DNA of 56,439 nucleotides from Teichococcus vastitatis (GTDB lineage: Bacteria > Pseudomonadota > Alphaproteobacteria > Acetobacterales > Acetobacteraceae). The notes below the pieces were generated by a model. The model did not search any database and had not been told where the DNA came from. It saw only the letters and a program-made list of their open reading frames with translations. The stretch's first letter is position 1. Every line of letters starts with the position of its first letter. The stretch is from NCBI RefSeq assembly GCF_003604215.1, contig NZ_QXGS01000017.1:1-56439 (forward strand). Reading direction: 5' to 3'. The position numbers and the translations under genes were made by a program. Positions 42,929 to 51,003 of this stretch are shown in pieces.

Positions 42929-43976
42929 GGAGACCTCCGGGAAGGGGGGCGAAGGGGGATGCGGGCAGGGCCGGCAGCCGCTCGGGCGTGCCGGCGGCGG
43001 CGAGGCGCAGCGCGCGTGCCGCGATGCGTCGCGCCAGCTCGATCTTGAAGGTGTTGTCACCGGATGGGCGGGCCTCGGCCAATGCGATCGTGGCGGCCTG
43101 TTGGAACGCGGCCTCAGCGGGTGCAGCTCCGAGGAGGAACGCTTCCGCCGCCCTGGCGCGCCAGGGCTTGGCGGCGACGCCGCCGAGCGCGAGCCGCGCC
43201 GCAGCGATCTGACCCTCCTGGATCCGCAGGCAGGCCGCAGCGGACACTACCGCGAAAGCAAAGGAGGTGCGCTCGCGCAGCTTCACGTAGCGCGCATGAG
43301 CGGCGAAGCCTGCTGCCTCCGGCGGCAGGCGCAGCGCGACCACGAGTTCGCCAGGTGCCAGAACGCTTTCCCGCTCCGGCGTGGCGTCGGGCAGCAGGTG
43401 AAAGTCTGCCAGCGGGACCTCGCGCCAGCCTTCTGGCCCTTCGATCTCCATGATGGCGTCCAGCGCGACCAGCGGGACGCAGAAGTCGGAAGGGTGGGTC
43501 GCGATGCAGGTCTTGCTCCAGCCGAGTACGGCGTGCAACCGGTTCTCTCTGCCATGGGCGTCGCAGCCGCTGCCAGGGGCGCGCTTGTTGCAGGCGCTGG
43601 CGGTGTCCTGGAAATAGGCGCAGCGCGTCCGCTGCAGCAGGTTGCCACCGGTCGTCGCCATGTTGCGCAGCTGCCCCGAGGCGCCGGACAGCAGCGCCTC
43701 TGCCACCGCCGGAAAGCGCCGGCGGAACGCCAAATCATGCGCCAGATCGGCGTTGCGCACGCGCGCCCCGATGCGCACTCCGCCGTCAGGCAGTTCCTCG
43801 ATCGTGTCGAGGCCAGCCAGGTAATTCAGATCCACCAGCCGGGCAGGGCGCGCGACGCCGATCTTCATGAGGTCGAGCAGGTTGGTGCCGGCGGCGAGAT
43901 AGGCGCTGCCCGGCTGCGCGCCGGCCGCGACAGCCTCGGCGACGGTGCGCGGCCGGACGTAGTCGAACCGGTTCAT
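42921..43976 (-). CDS. FAD subunit with extra Cys motif (PaoB-like)
   Basis: A 351-residue FAD-binding subunit. AYLAAGTNLLDLMKIG and SGQLRNMATTGGNLLQRTRC bind FAD. Four cysteines, C119 (RTRCAYF), C129 and C138 (ACNKRAPGSGC) and C157 (KTCIAT), match the insertion that holds a [4Fe-4S] cluster in E. coli PaoB (YagS), not present in plain xanthine dehydrogenases. This points to an aldehyde oxidoreductase of the PaoABC type. Start ATG 43976 overlaps the small-subunit stop (ATGA). It passes electrons from the iron-sulfur chain to an acceptor such as NAD or oxygen. Confidence 0.92.
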   Translation of the reverse strand: MNRFDYVRPRTVAEAVAAGAQPGSAYLAAGTNLLDLMKIGVARPARLVDLNYLAGLDTIEELPDGGVRIGARVRNADLAHDLAFRRRFPAVAEALLSGASGQLRNMATTGGNLLQRTRCAYFQDTASACNKRAPGSGCDAHGRENRLHAVLGWSKTCIATHPSDFCVPLVALDAIMEIEGPEGWREVPLADFHLLPDATPERESVLAPGELVVALRLPPEAAGFAAHARYVKLRERTSFAFAVVSAAACLRIQEGQIAAARLALGGVAAKPWRARAAEAFLLGAAPAEAAFQQAATIALAEARPSGDNTFKIELARRIAARALRLAAAGTPERLPALPASPFAPLPGGLHG

Positions 43977-44470
43977 GCCGCCGTCTCCTGCGGAGCGCCG
44001 GCCATGGTCCGGCTCGCCTCGACCACCGCCTCGGTAATGCCGCGATAGGCGCCGCAGCGGCAGAGATTGCCGCTCATGCCCTCACGCACGCGCTCCGGGT
44101 CGTCGCCGGCCTGGCCTTCAGTGATGAGGCCGAGGGCACTCATGATCTGGCCGGGGGTGCAGAAGCCGCACTGGAGCGCGTCATGGGCGATGAAGGCAGC
44201 CTGCAGGGGATGCAGCGCTTCGCCTTCGGCGAGGCCTTCGATGGTCAGGATCTCCGCGCCGTCATGGCTGAGGGCGAGTGCCAGACAGGCGTTCACGCGC
44301 TGGCCATTCAGCAGGATGGTACAGGCGCCGCATTGGCCGCGGTCGCAGCCCTTCTTGGTGCCGGTGAGATCCAGCCGCTCCCGTAGCAGGTCGAGCAACG
44401 TGACGCGCGGGTCATCCAGCTCGACCTGTTGCAGCACGTGGTTGATGGTGAGGGTGACCGACAAGCTCAT
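43973..44470 (-). CDS. 2Fe-2S small subunit (PaoA-like), no Tat signal
   Basis: A 165-residue subunit with two [2Fe-2S] clusters. N-terminal plant-type cluster: C42, C47, C50 (GCDRGQCGAC) and C62. C-terminal cluster: C101, C104 (QCGFCTPGQ) and C137, C139 (NLCRCGAYRG). Unlike E. coli PaoA it has no twin-arginine leader and starts at once with the ferredoxin fold (MSLSVTLTIN), so the complex should be cytoplasmic. First gene of the operon and divergent from a TetR gene about 195 bases away. Confidence 0.93.
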   Translation of the reverse strand: MSLSVTLTINHVLQQVELDDPRVTLLDLLRERLDLTGTKKGCDRGQCGACTILLNGQRVNACLALALSHDGAEILTIEGLAEGEALHPLQAAFIAHDALQCGFCTPGQIMSALGLITEGQAGDDPERVREGMSGNLCRCGAYRGITEAVVEASRTMAGAPQETAA

Positions 44471-44595
44471 GCGGAGCCTCCGATGAGGGCGGTGTCAGGG
44501 CAGGCCGCCCCGCCCGGGGCCATCTCAGCAGCCCAGTGCGGGACATTGGTCTGGGCACGAGGGACTGCTCCACGCGCCGCTGGAATGTGATAGAT

Positions 44596-44638
44596 GGAGA
44601 CACCCTCCGCTTGCAAGACGAAAACGGAGGCGCCCTCC
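44596..44638. promoter_or_regulatory. Two matching operator boxes between TetR and hydroxylase genes
   Basis: GGAGACACCCTCC (44596-44608) and GGAGGCGCCCTCC (44626-44638) are near-identical dyads spaced 30 bases start to start (about three helical turns). They lie in the divergent promoter, 27 bases before the TetR ATG, and are likely bound by it. Confidence 0.75.
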
Positions 44639-44664
44639 ATTTATGCGGGAGACAAAGCCTGCCC

Positions 44665-45279
44665 ATGACCGACCGAGCTGCCAATCGCCAACGCAGGCCG
44701 CGTGCTGACGCAGTCCGGAATCGCGAGCGCGTGCTTGAAGCGGCCAAGGCCGTGTTCAGCCAGGGAGGGGCTGAAGCCGGCCTGGAAGCCGTGGCCCGGC
44801 AGGCTGGCGTGGGTATTGGAACGCTTTATCGCCACTTCCCGACGCGCGAGGCACTTTACGAGGCAGTCTACCGGCGCGAGGTCGAGCAACTGGCCGAGAT
44901 GGCCCGACACCTCGCCACGGAGTTGCCGCCCTTGCCCGCGCTGCGCCGCTGGATGCAGGCATTGGTGGAGTTCATCGCGACAAAGAAGGGGATGGCCACG
45001 GCGCTGGCCCTGGCCGCCCATAAGCCGCCGGAGCTCATGACCTATACGACTGGCCGGTTGCAGGAGGCGATCGGGACGCTGCTGTTCCCGGCGGCCGAGG
45101 CTGGCGAAGTCCGCGGCGATGTCGGCCCGGATGAGCTGCTGCGCGCGGTGATCGGACTGTCCTACCTGCAGGACGGGCCCGACTGGCAGGCGCGGGTGAT
45201 CCGCCTTCTTGACGTCTTCCTGGATGGGCTGCGCCTTCGGCCTGATGCATCCGATGGAAGGCCTCCGACTGACCATTGA
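44665..45279 (+). CDS. TetR-family repressor of the PaoABC-like operon
   Basis: A 204-residue TetR regulator. HTH: RERVLEAAKAVFSQGGAEAG then LEAVARQAGVGIGTLYRHFP. The C-terminal domain (TYTTGRLQEAIGTLLFPAAE and LLRAVIGLSYLQDGPDW) fits the SbtR-like C-terminal group common among repressors of aldehyde and quinone responses. I chose ATG 44665 because the frame upstream crosses the operator boxes. Divergent from the hydroxylase operon, it probably lifts repression when an aldehyde or heterocycle is present. Confidence 0.9.
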   Translation: MTDRAANRQRRPRADAVRNRERVLEAAKAVFSQGGAEAGLEAVARQAGVGIGTLYRHFPTREALYEAVYRREVEQLAEMARHLATELPPLPALRRWMQALVEFIATKKGMATALALAAHKPPELMTYTTGRLQEAIGTLLFPAAEAGEVRGDVGPDELLRAVIGLSYLQDGPDWQARVIRLLDVFLDGLRLRPDASDGRPPTDH

Positions 45280-45764
45280 GGGGAAGGTGCTGCGCCTGCC
45301 CATTCAAGGCGTGGTGGAGTTTCTCGCGGCTGAGCCCCTCACTGCCACGATCCCGGATCACAATCCTGATGTCGCAGCGGTGCAGATGGCCTGCATCGAC
45401 CGGCTCATGCGCGCGAGATTGTCGTCAGGGAAGGAGCGAAAGGGGCTCGTCACCCGGCCGGGCGGCCACAGTCCTGCTGGCTTCTGGCGAGCATTCATGC
45501 GGGAGCCTCGCCGCTCCGCGACCGCGACGTCGCCACGCCATCCACACTTGTCACTTTTGGTCCCTCGGGAAGGCCGACAGTACGTTCATGGCCGGCGGAA
45601 ACCGCAAATCCGCCGATCCCGGCGGGACCGCGGGAGAAGGCTTCCGAAGATCGTTCCGAGAGGAGTTCAAGACCATTGCGGCCTGGATCCCTCCTCCGGC
45701 CTGCTCGTCGCCAGAGGTCCAATTGTGATCGGCCTGCTGGGCGGCGTCCTTCTCCGGGCGGCAA
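45280..45764. other. Gap with possible remnants
   Basis: About 480 bases. Plus-strand frames include an in-frame ATG near 45254 (MEGLRLTIEGKVLRL) running on past the TetR stop, and one near 45588 (MAGGNRKSADPGGTAGEGFR). Neither matches a family I know, and neither has a strong ribosome site. They may be remnants of small genes. Confidence 0.3.
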
Positions 45765-46625
45765 TTAACGACGCCTGGTCGACTCTGCGGCGTCGTGCAT
45801 CTTGAGCATCCCGGCGAGGATGGCGTTGAACGCGTCCGCCGCCTCATAGGACACCCAGTGTCCTGCCTTGGGGATCACCCTCACATCGGCGCCCGGACAG
45901 AGGGAACGGATCAGATCCACCCGATCGGCCACGTAGGGGTAGGCGATCGCGTCACGCTCGCCGAAAATGGCGTGAACCGGCACGTTGATGGCCGGCAGCA
46001 CGTCCCGCACAGCCGCGTCTGACACGACGTTCCGGCTGCGGAAGCGCGCGTGATCGCTGTTCCAGCTCTGGATTTCGAGGGCCAGATCGTCGATCGAGGC
46101 GGGGTCGGCGAGCATCAGGCTGGCAAGATTGGCACAATGCGCCGCCATGCGGTCCTGCTCCGACCGGTTGCGGACGGACACCAGCGGCGTCGCCTCGCGT
46201 CGTAGCCCGAGCGCCCCGGGGCCGGTGAGGACGACCCTCTTCAGTCCCATCACAGGACGGGCTGCGATGTGCGATGCGATCACCGCGCCGAAGGAAAAGC
46301 CCACCAGATCATAGCTCGCGCCTGGTCCGATCTGTGCGGTGATCCCATCCGCGAGGATGTCGGCCAGGCTCCAGAGACTGGTGCCTGCAGGCGGCAGGTC
46401 GGACTCGCCCAAGCCTGGTGTATCGGGCGCGAGGACGCGTCGGCTGCGCGACAGAAACAAGATGTTGCGTGCCCAGTGCCGCCAGGACCCGGCGCCTCCA
46501 TGCAACAAAACCAGAGGCTCGCCCTCGCCCCACTCATGCCAGACGACATGGCCTGCCCCGCACGTCGTTCGCGAACGCCGGGAACCAGCTTCAAGGGTTT
46601 CGAGGGAAGGATTCACGGTCGGCAT
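45765..46625 (-). CDS. Alpha/beta hydrolase
   Basis: A 286-residue alpha/beta-hydrolase fold protein. The oxyanion strand is VLLHGGAGSWRHW. The nucleophile elbow is DLVGFSFGAVIAS (GxSxG). The acid lies in AIFGERDAIAYPYV and the catalytic His in VIPKAGHWVSYEAAD. It hydrolyses an ester, lactone or C-C bond (meta-cleavage type) in the cytoplasm. I chose ATG 46625; the TTG at 46640 is less likely. It is a single gene with a leader of more than 200 bases that contains a perfect palindrome (46852-46866). Confidence 0.85.
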   Translation of the reverse strand: MPTVNPSLETLEAGSRRSRTTCGAGHVVWHEWGEGEPLVLLHGGAGSWRHWARNILFLSRSRRVLAPDTPGLGESDLPPAGTSLWSLADILADGITAQIGPGASYDLVGFSFGAVIASHIAARPVMGLKRVVLTGPGALGLRREATPLVSVRNRSEQDRMAAHCANLASLMLADPASIDDLALEIQSWNSDHARFRSRNVVSDAAVRDVLPAINVPVHAIFGERDAIAYPYVADRVDLIRSLCPGADVRVIPKAGHWVSYEAADAFNAILAGMLKMHDAAESTRRR

Positions 46626-47126
46626 CAACCTTGATGACAATGGGAACGTGCAGGATCAGCGGTGGGCAGGAAAGCAAAGCTTCGCGGCGTGCATCGTACC
46701 GTCACACCTGCAGCGCAAACGGGTTCCGGGCCTTGCTTCCCGGAACTTCCCGCATCGCCTTCCTGTCCAGGAGCCATTTCACGAAACGTGTCCATCCGGT
46801 GCGGCACGCGGTCTGGCGCCTATCAGGCACGGCAAAATCCAACCTCGCGCTTGAACGGACCGTTCAGTCACGGCCCGGGTAACCCAGCTCCGTGAAGTGG
46901 CTAGCAGAGTTGCACGGCTGCGCCAAGCTGCGACCACCACTGGTGTCAACACCCTTTCCATGGCGTCGCAAGGATGTGAATGATGGGGGTCCGTAACTGT
47001 TGACCCTGCGCGGTCGAGGCAGTGATTGGCAGGCATGAGGCACCCCTTCGAAGCCACCTGGAATGGGAGCGGCGCCGGGCGCTATCGGTGGTACGGAACA
47101 TTCCTCTGAGTTCGTTGAGGAGCAGC
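46626..47126. other. Upstream region of the alpha/beta hydrolase
   Basis: About 500 bases without a gene. It holds the palindrome at 46852-46866 and the end of the monooxygenase transcript. No other feature stood out. Confidence 0.4.
46852..46866. promoter_or_regulatory. Perfect palindrome TGAACGG-A-CCGTTCA
   Basis: Fifteen bases with perfect seven-base arms, about 230 bases upstream of the alpha/beta hydrolase start. The shape is that of a TetR- or MarR-type operator, but no regulator gene is adjacent. The same arms, with TGG between, occur at 17928-17944. Confidence 0.55.
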
Positions 47127-48929
47127 TCATTCTCCGTGTTGCGGAGAAGCGTAGACCGGCGTCGCCAGCCCCTCGGCTCGTGCCTTGAGTTGCAAAGCCA
47201 GATAACGCGAGTAGTGGCGCGACTGAGCGAGATTGCCGCCGTGGAACCAAAGGCCCGGTTGCGCCGTCGGTTTCCACATGTTTCGCAGCTCGCCCTGCCA
47301 TGGACCCGGATCGCGCGTTGTGCCGCTACCGAGGCCCCAGCAGCGCCCGACTTTCTCCGCGACATCCCTGGAAATCAGGAGCTCTGCCCATTCATCCATC
47401 GAGCCATAGCCGGTGGCATAGATGATCGTGTCCGCCGGGAGGATGGTTCCGTCGGACAGCCGCACCCCTTCCGGTACCACGGCCTCGACCGCGCCGCGTG
47501 CCAGCCCGATGCGGCCCTCCGCGATCAGCTCGGAGGTGCCGACGTCGATGTAGTAGCCAGAGCCCCGGCGCAGGTACTTCTGCGACAAGCCGGTTCCGTC
47601 CTCTCCGAAATCCAGCAGGAAGCCTGCCGCCCGGAGCCGGTCGTAGAATGCCGCGTCCTCCCGCGCGATCTCCTCCCAAAGCGGGCGCTGCAGCGCCGGC
47701 TGCACGCGGTAGGGTATGGAGGCGGCCAGAAGGTCCGCCTTTTCAGTGTCGATACCGCTCGCGACCGCCTCTTCGGAGTACAGCGCGCCCCAGCCGCGGC
47801 GCAGCATGGTGTCGGTCCGCACCACCAGGGTGGAGGACCTCTGCACCATAGTTACCTCCGCTCCATGCGCCCAGACGTCGGCGCAGATGTCATGGGCCGA
47901 GTTGTTGGAACCGACCACCACCACGCGCTTGCCGCGGTAGGCGACGCCGCCGGCGTGCTGGCTGGAATGGTGTTGCTCGCCGCGGAAGCTGTCCGTGCCG
48001 GGAAAGGACGGCATCTGCGGCATTCCGGCCATGCCGGTGGCCAGCACGAGCTGCCGGGGGTGCAGCGTCACCGCCTCGCCGTCCCGGTCCACCACGACCG
48101 TCCACCGCCCCTCCGTCTCATCGTAGGTGGCGCGCTCACAGCGCGTGCGGTTCCAGCAATCGAGCTCCATGACCTTCGCGTACATCTCAAGCCAGTCGCC
48201 GAGCTTGTCCTTCGGCGTGAACACGGGCCAGTGCGCGGGGAAGGGAAGATAGGGCATGTGGTCGTACCAGACTGGGTCGTGCAGGCAGAGCGACTTGTAG
48301 CGCTTGCGCCAGTTGTCGCCCGGCCGATCGTGCAGATCGATGACCAGGGTGGGAACGCGCAGCCGCTTCAGCCGCGCCGCCAAGCCGAGCCCGCCCTGGC
48401 CGCCGCCGACGATCAGAACCTCGGGTTGCTCGGACCGGCCCAGCCGCCCGGCTTCCTCCTGACGCCGCTCCAGCCAACTTGGCGCGCCGTGCTGACCCGG
48501 GAGGGGGGCGCCGCGCTCGCGGGTGGGGCCCTCATGCTCCTCAAAGCCCTTGAGTTCCCGCCCGGCCGTCAGCAAGATCCAGCACAGCCCGTCCCGCAGC
48601 CTCACGTACCCGCGGCCGCGCATCGCCGCGGTGTCGAAGGTGATCCAGCCCTCCACGGTGCCGTCGGCCGCCACCTTGGCCTCACCCTCCGGGGCGACGG
48701 TGCCGGGCTGCACCAGAGGAGCTTGCCGGGCCACCATCGCCCGAATGGCCTCGCGTCCTTCAGAGGTGTGCAGCGTCCAGGTGAAGGCGACGAGATCCCG
48801 CCAATAGGATTCGGCGCCGAACAGCGCGGCAACGGCGGATGCATCCCCCGCCGCGATCGCCGTGCCGAAGCGCGCCACCCAGTCGCGCAGCAAGGCAGTG
48901 GCAGGCCGGGCGGCGTCAGCGCGCGACAT
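47127..48929 (-). CDS. NTF2-like/FMO fusion flavin monooxygenase
   Basis: A 600-residue two-part protein. Residues 1 to about 135 form an NTF2/SnoaL-like cone (WVARFGTAIAAGDASAVAAL, FTWTLHTSEGREAIRAMVAR). Residues 165-590 are a flavin-containing monooxygenase: FAD site VLIVGGGQGGLGLAARLKRL (G175-G180), FMO fingerprint region FRGEQHHSSQHAGG (315-328), NADPH site VVVVGSNNSAHDICADVWAH (336-355) and TIIYATGYGSMDEW near the C-terminus. It oxygenates a nitrogen, sulfur or ketone group. The fusion is known in bacteria and fungi. Start ATG 48929 overlaps the aminotransferase stop by 14 bases, so it is co-translated with it. Confidence 0.9.
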   Translation of the reverse strand: MSRADAARPATALLRDWVARFGTAIAAGDASAVAALFGAESYWRDLVAFTWTLHTSEGREAIRAMVARQAPLVQPGTVAPEGEAKVAADGTVEGWITFDTAAMRGRGYVRLRDGLCWILLTAGRELKGFEEHEGPTRERGAPLPGQHGAPSWLERRQEEAGRLGRSEQPEVLIVGGGQGGLGLAARLKRLRVPTLVIDLHDRPGDNWRKRYKSLCLHDPVWYDHMPYLPFPAHWPVFTPKDKLGDWLEMYAKVMELDCWNRTRCERATYDETEGRWTVVVDRDGEAVTLHPRQLVLATGMAGMPQMPSFPGTDSFRGEQHHSSQHAGGVAYRGKRVVVVGSNNSAHDICADVWAHGAEVTMVQRSSTLVVRTDTMLRRGWGALYSEEAVASGIDTEKADLLAASIPYRVQPALQRPLWEEIAREDAAFYDRLRAAGFLLDFGEDGTGLSQKYLRRGSGYYIDVGTSELIAEGRIGLARGAVEAVVPEGVRLSDGTILPADTIIYATGYGSMDEWAELLISRDVAEKVGRCWGLGSGTTRDPGPWQGELRNMWKPTAQPGLWFHGGNLAQSRHYSRYLALQLKARAEGLATPVYASPQHGE

Positions 48930-50154
48930 GACGGAACCCCGCATCCGCGGCTTCGAGCACGTGGTCGATATCTGCCTCCGTATGGGCACAGGACAGGAAC
49001 ATGTTGTGCTTGGGATGCAGATAGGCCCCGTGGCGCAGCGCCTCGGCGCAGAAGGCGTAGCCGCGCTTCCACCCGGGATCGTCGGCGAAGAGCACGGTGG
49101 GCATCTGCGGCGGGCCGCTCTGCTCGATCCGCAGTCCGTGCCGGGCCGCCCGTTCCTCTAGCCCGTCGCGCAGGCGCCGGCCCAGGGCGCGCATGAGGGC
49201 GGGGCCATCGAGGCGGTGCAGCTCCCGCAGCGTGGCGACCGCGGCCGCCATCGGCACGGCGCCGCACCAGAAGGAGCCCGTGGCGAACACCCGGGTGGCA
49301 GCCTCGCGGAAGCGCTCCCGCCCGGTCACGGCCGCGAGCGGATGGCCGTTGGCGATTGCCTTGCTCCAGGCTGAAAGGTCCGGCCGCACCCCCAGTGGCT
49401 CCCAGGATCCGCCGAGATCGATGCGGAAGCCGGCGCGGACATCGTCCAGGATCAGTGCCGCCCCGGTCTGGTCGCAGAGTGCACGGATGGCCTGGGCGAA
49501 CTCCGGCGTGGGCAGCGCCTGAGGCTTCCCCATGTCGTGGCGGAAGGCGGAGGCCATGACCGCCGCCAGATCGGTTCCTGCCATCTCCGCCGCTGCGTGC
49601 AGGCTCGCGATGTCATTATAGGAATAGAATACGAGGTGCGCCCGGTCCTCCGCCGTCACGCCGGCCACGCTGGGCGAGCACCAGGGCACTGCACCGTGAT
49701 ACGCGCCGCGCGCCACCAGCACTTTGCGCCGGCCCGTCCCGGCGCGGGCGATGGTGACGCAGTTCGTCGTGGCATCGGTGCCGTTCTTGCCAAACTGGCA
49801 CCAGTCGGCATGCGGAACCGTGGCGACGACCAGCTCCGCCAGTTCCACCAAAACCGGCGCCGGGCCGTTCATGCAGTCGCCCCGCGCCGCCTGCGCCGCC
49901 GCCGCCGCATCGACGGCCGGATGGTGGTGGCCGAGCACGATGGGACCCCAGGAACACATCATGTCGATGAACTGCCGGCCGTCGGCGTCGATCAGGCGGC
50001 AGCTTTCCGCACGCTCGAAGAACTGGGGATAGCCTTCCGGCAGAAGTCGCGCATTGAGATGCCCCCAAAGGCCACCGGGGATCACGCGCTCGGCCCGGGC
50101 GCGCAGAACCTGATCGGAACTGCTCGCGTGCGGAACCGCTTCGCTGTTGAACAT
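48916..50154 (-). CDS. Class III (aspartate-type/GSA-like) aminotransferase
   Basis: A 412-residue PLP-dependent class III aminotransferase. RVIPGGLWGHLNARLLPEGY begins the fold; DADGRQFIDMMCSWGPIVLG and GKNGTDATTNCVTIARAGTG shape the substrate and phosphate sites; the PLP Asp is in LILDDVRAGFR and the Schiff-base Lys in AWSKAIANGHPLAAV. It resembles glutamate-1-semialdehyde aminomutase in size and may move an amino group on an amine or amino acid. I chose ATG 50154 since AAGGAG lies eight bases upstream; an earlier ATG is at 50181. Divergent from a GntR regulator and coupled to the FMO gene. Confidence 0.9.
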   Translation of the reverse strand: MFNSEAVPHASSSDQVLRARAERVIPGGLWGHLNARLLPEGYPQFFERAESCRLIDADGRQFIDMMCSWGPIVLGHHHPAVDAAAAAQAARGDCMNGPAPVLVELAELVVATVPHADWCQFGKNGTDATTNCVTIARAGTGRRKVLVARGAYHGAVPWCSPSVAGVTAEDRAHLVFYSYNDIASLHAAAEMAGTDLAAVMASAFRHDMGKPQALPTPEFAQAIRALCDQTGAALILDDVRAGFRIDLGGSWEPLGVRPDLSAWSKAIANGHPLAAVTGRERFREAATRVFATGSFWCGAVPMAAAVATLRELHRLDGPALMRALGRRLRDGLEERAARHGLRIEQSGPPQMPTVLFADDPGWKRGYAFCAEALRHGAYLHPKHNMFLSCAHTEADIDHVLEAADAGFRHVAR

Positions 50155-50187
50155 GGCAGCCGCTCCTTCTTCAGGGCTCATGCAACC

Positions 50188-50203
50188 GATATATCATATA
50201 TAA
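50188..50203. promoter_or_regulatory. Putative GntR operator, site 1
   Basis: GATATATCATATATAA contains the palindrome GATATATC and shares 12 of 16 bases with the site at 52490-52505. It lies between the aminotransferase and gntR starts, in an AT-rich patch that is unusual here. Confidence 0.65.
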
Positions 50204-50262
50204 AAGATCGTCATCACCCAGTTGCTTGGTTTTCAACCGTCGCGTCGCATATCTTTGGCACC

Positions 50263-51003
50263 ATGCCCCTGACCGCCTCACTTCCCGTCCTGACCCGCAC
50301 CAGCCTGAACGACAGGGTCTATGAGACGCTCCGCGCCGCCCTGCTCGAAGGGCGCCTGCGCCCGCATCAGCGCCTCAAGATCCGCGACCTCGCCGCCACC
50401 ATGGGTGTCTCGGAGACGCCGGTGCGAGAGGCGGTCATGCAACTCGTGCGTGAACGCGCGTTGACGCTGCAGACCAGCCGCTCCCTCACCGTGCCGCGGC
50501 TCTCGGCCGAGCAATACCTGGAGTTGCGGGAGATCCGGATGGAACTGGAAGGGCTGGCGGCCGCGCGCGCCGCCGAGCATGTCTCCACCCGCGACGTTGC
50601 GGCGCTCGCCAGGCTGCATGACCGCCTGCGCAAGGCCGAGGATGCGGGGAACGCGGCCGAGGCGGTGCGCAGCAACTGGCACTTCCACGCCCGCATCTAC
50701 GAGGCGGCGGCCATGCCGGAACTTTTCCACATGATCCAGGGGCTCTGGCTCCGCAACGGCCCGCTGCTGACCTACCTCTATCCACACGCCGCGCCGTTCT
50801 ACGCCGGACGTCACCGCCACCTCGACATCCTGGACGCCTTGCGTGCGCATGACGGTCCCGCCGTCCGCACCGCCATCCGGGCAGATACGATCGAGGGCGG
50901 CGCGAGGCTGCTGGACATGCTTCGGGAACTGGATGCCGGACGGCTGGACGAGAAACCCTTGGCCTCCGGCCCGGAGCTGGATGCGCTGCGCGCCGTGGCC
51001 TAG
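50263..51003 (+). CDS. GntR-family (FCD type) regulator
   Basis: A 246-residue GntR/FadR-type regulator. wHTH: LNDRVYETLRAALLEGRLRP, HQRLKIRDLAATMGVSETPV and REAVMQLVRERALTLQTSR. The all-helical FCD ligand domain follows with its metal or ligand His/Asp positions (NWHFHARIYEAAAMPEL, RHRHLDILDALRAHDG). Its frame is open far upstream, but the true start is the ATG at 50263. It sits between two divergent operons that share its putative operator motif, so it probably controls the whole amide locus. Its stop codon overlaps the amidase stop on the other strand. Confidence 0.92.
   Translation: MPLTASLPVLTRTSLNDRVYETLRAALLEGRLRPHQRLKIRDLAATMGVSETPVREAVMQLVRERALTLQTSRSLTVPRLSAEQYLELREIRMELEGLAAARAAEHVSTRDVAALARLHDRLRKAEDAGNAAEAVRSNWHFHARIYEAAAMPELFHMIQGLWLRNGPLLTYLYPHAAPFYAGRHRHLDILDALRAHDGPAVRTAIRADTIEGGARLLDMLRELDAGRLDEKPLASGPELDALRAVA

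Noticed and set aside
41525-43048. 507-residue plus-strand ORF
   Set aside because: Antisense to the molybdopterin subunit, whose conserved motifs on the other strand prove the coding direction.
47022-49196. 724-residue plus-strand ORF
   Set aside because: Antisense to the flavin monooxygenase and aminotransferase genes; it has His/Arg/Ala-rich, low-similarity sequence typical of shadow frames in GC-rich DNA.
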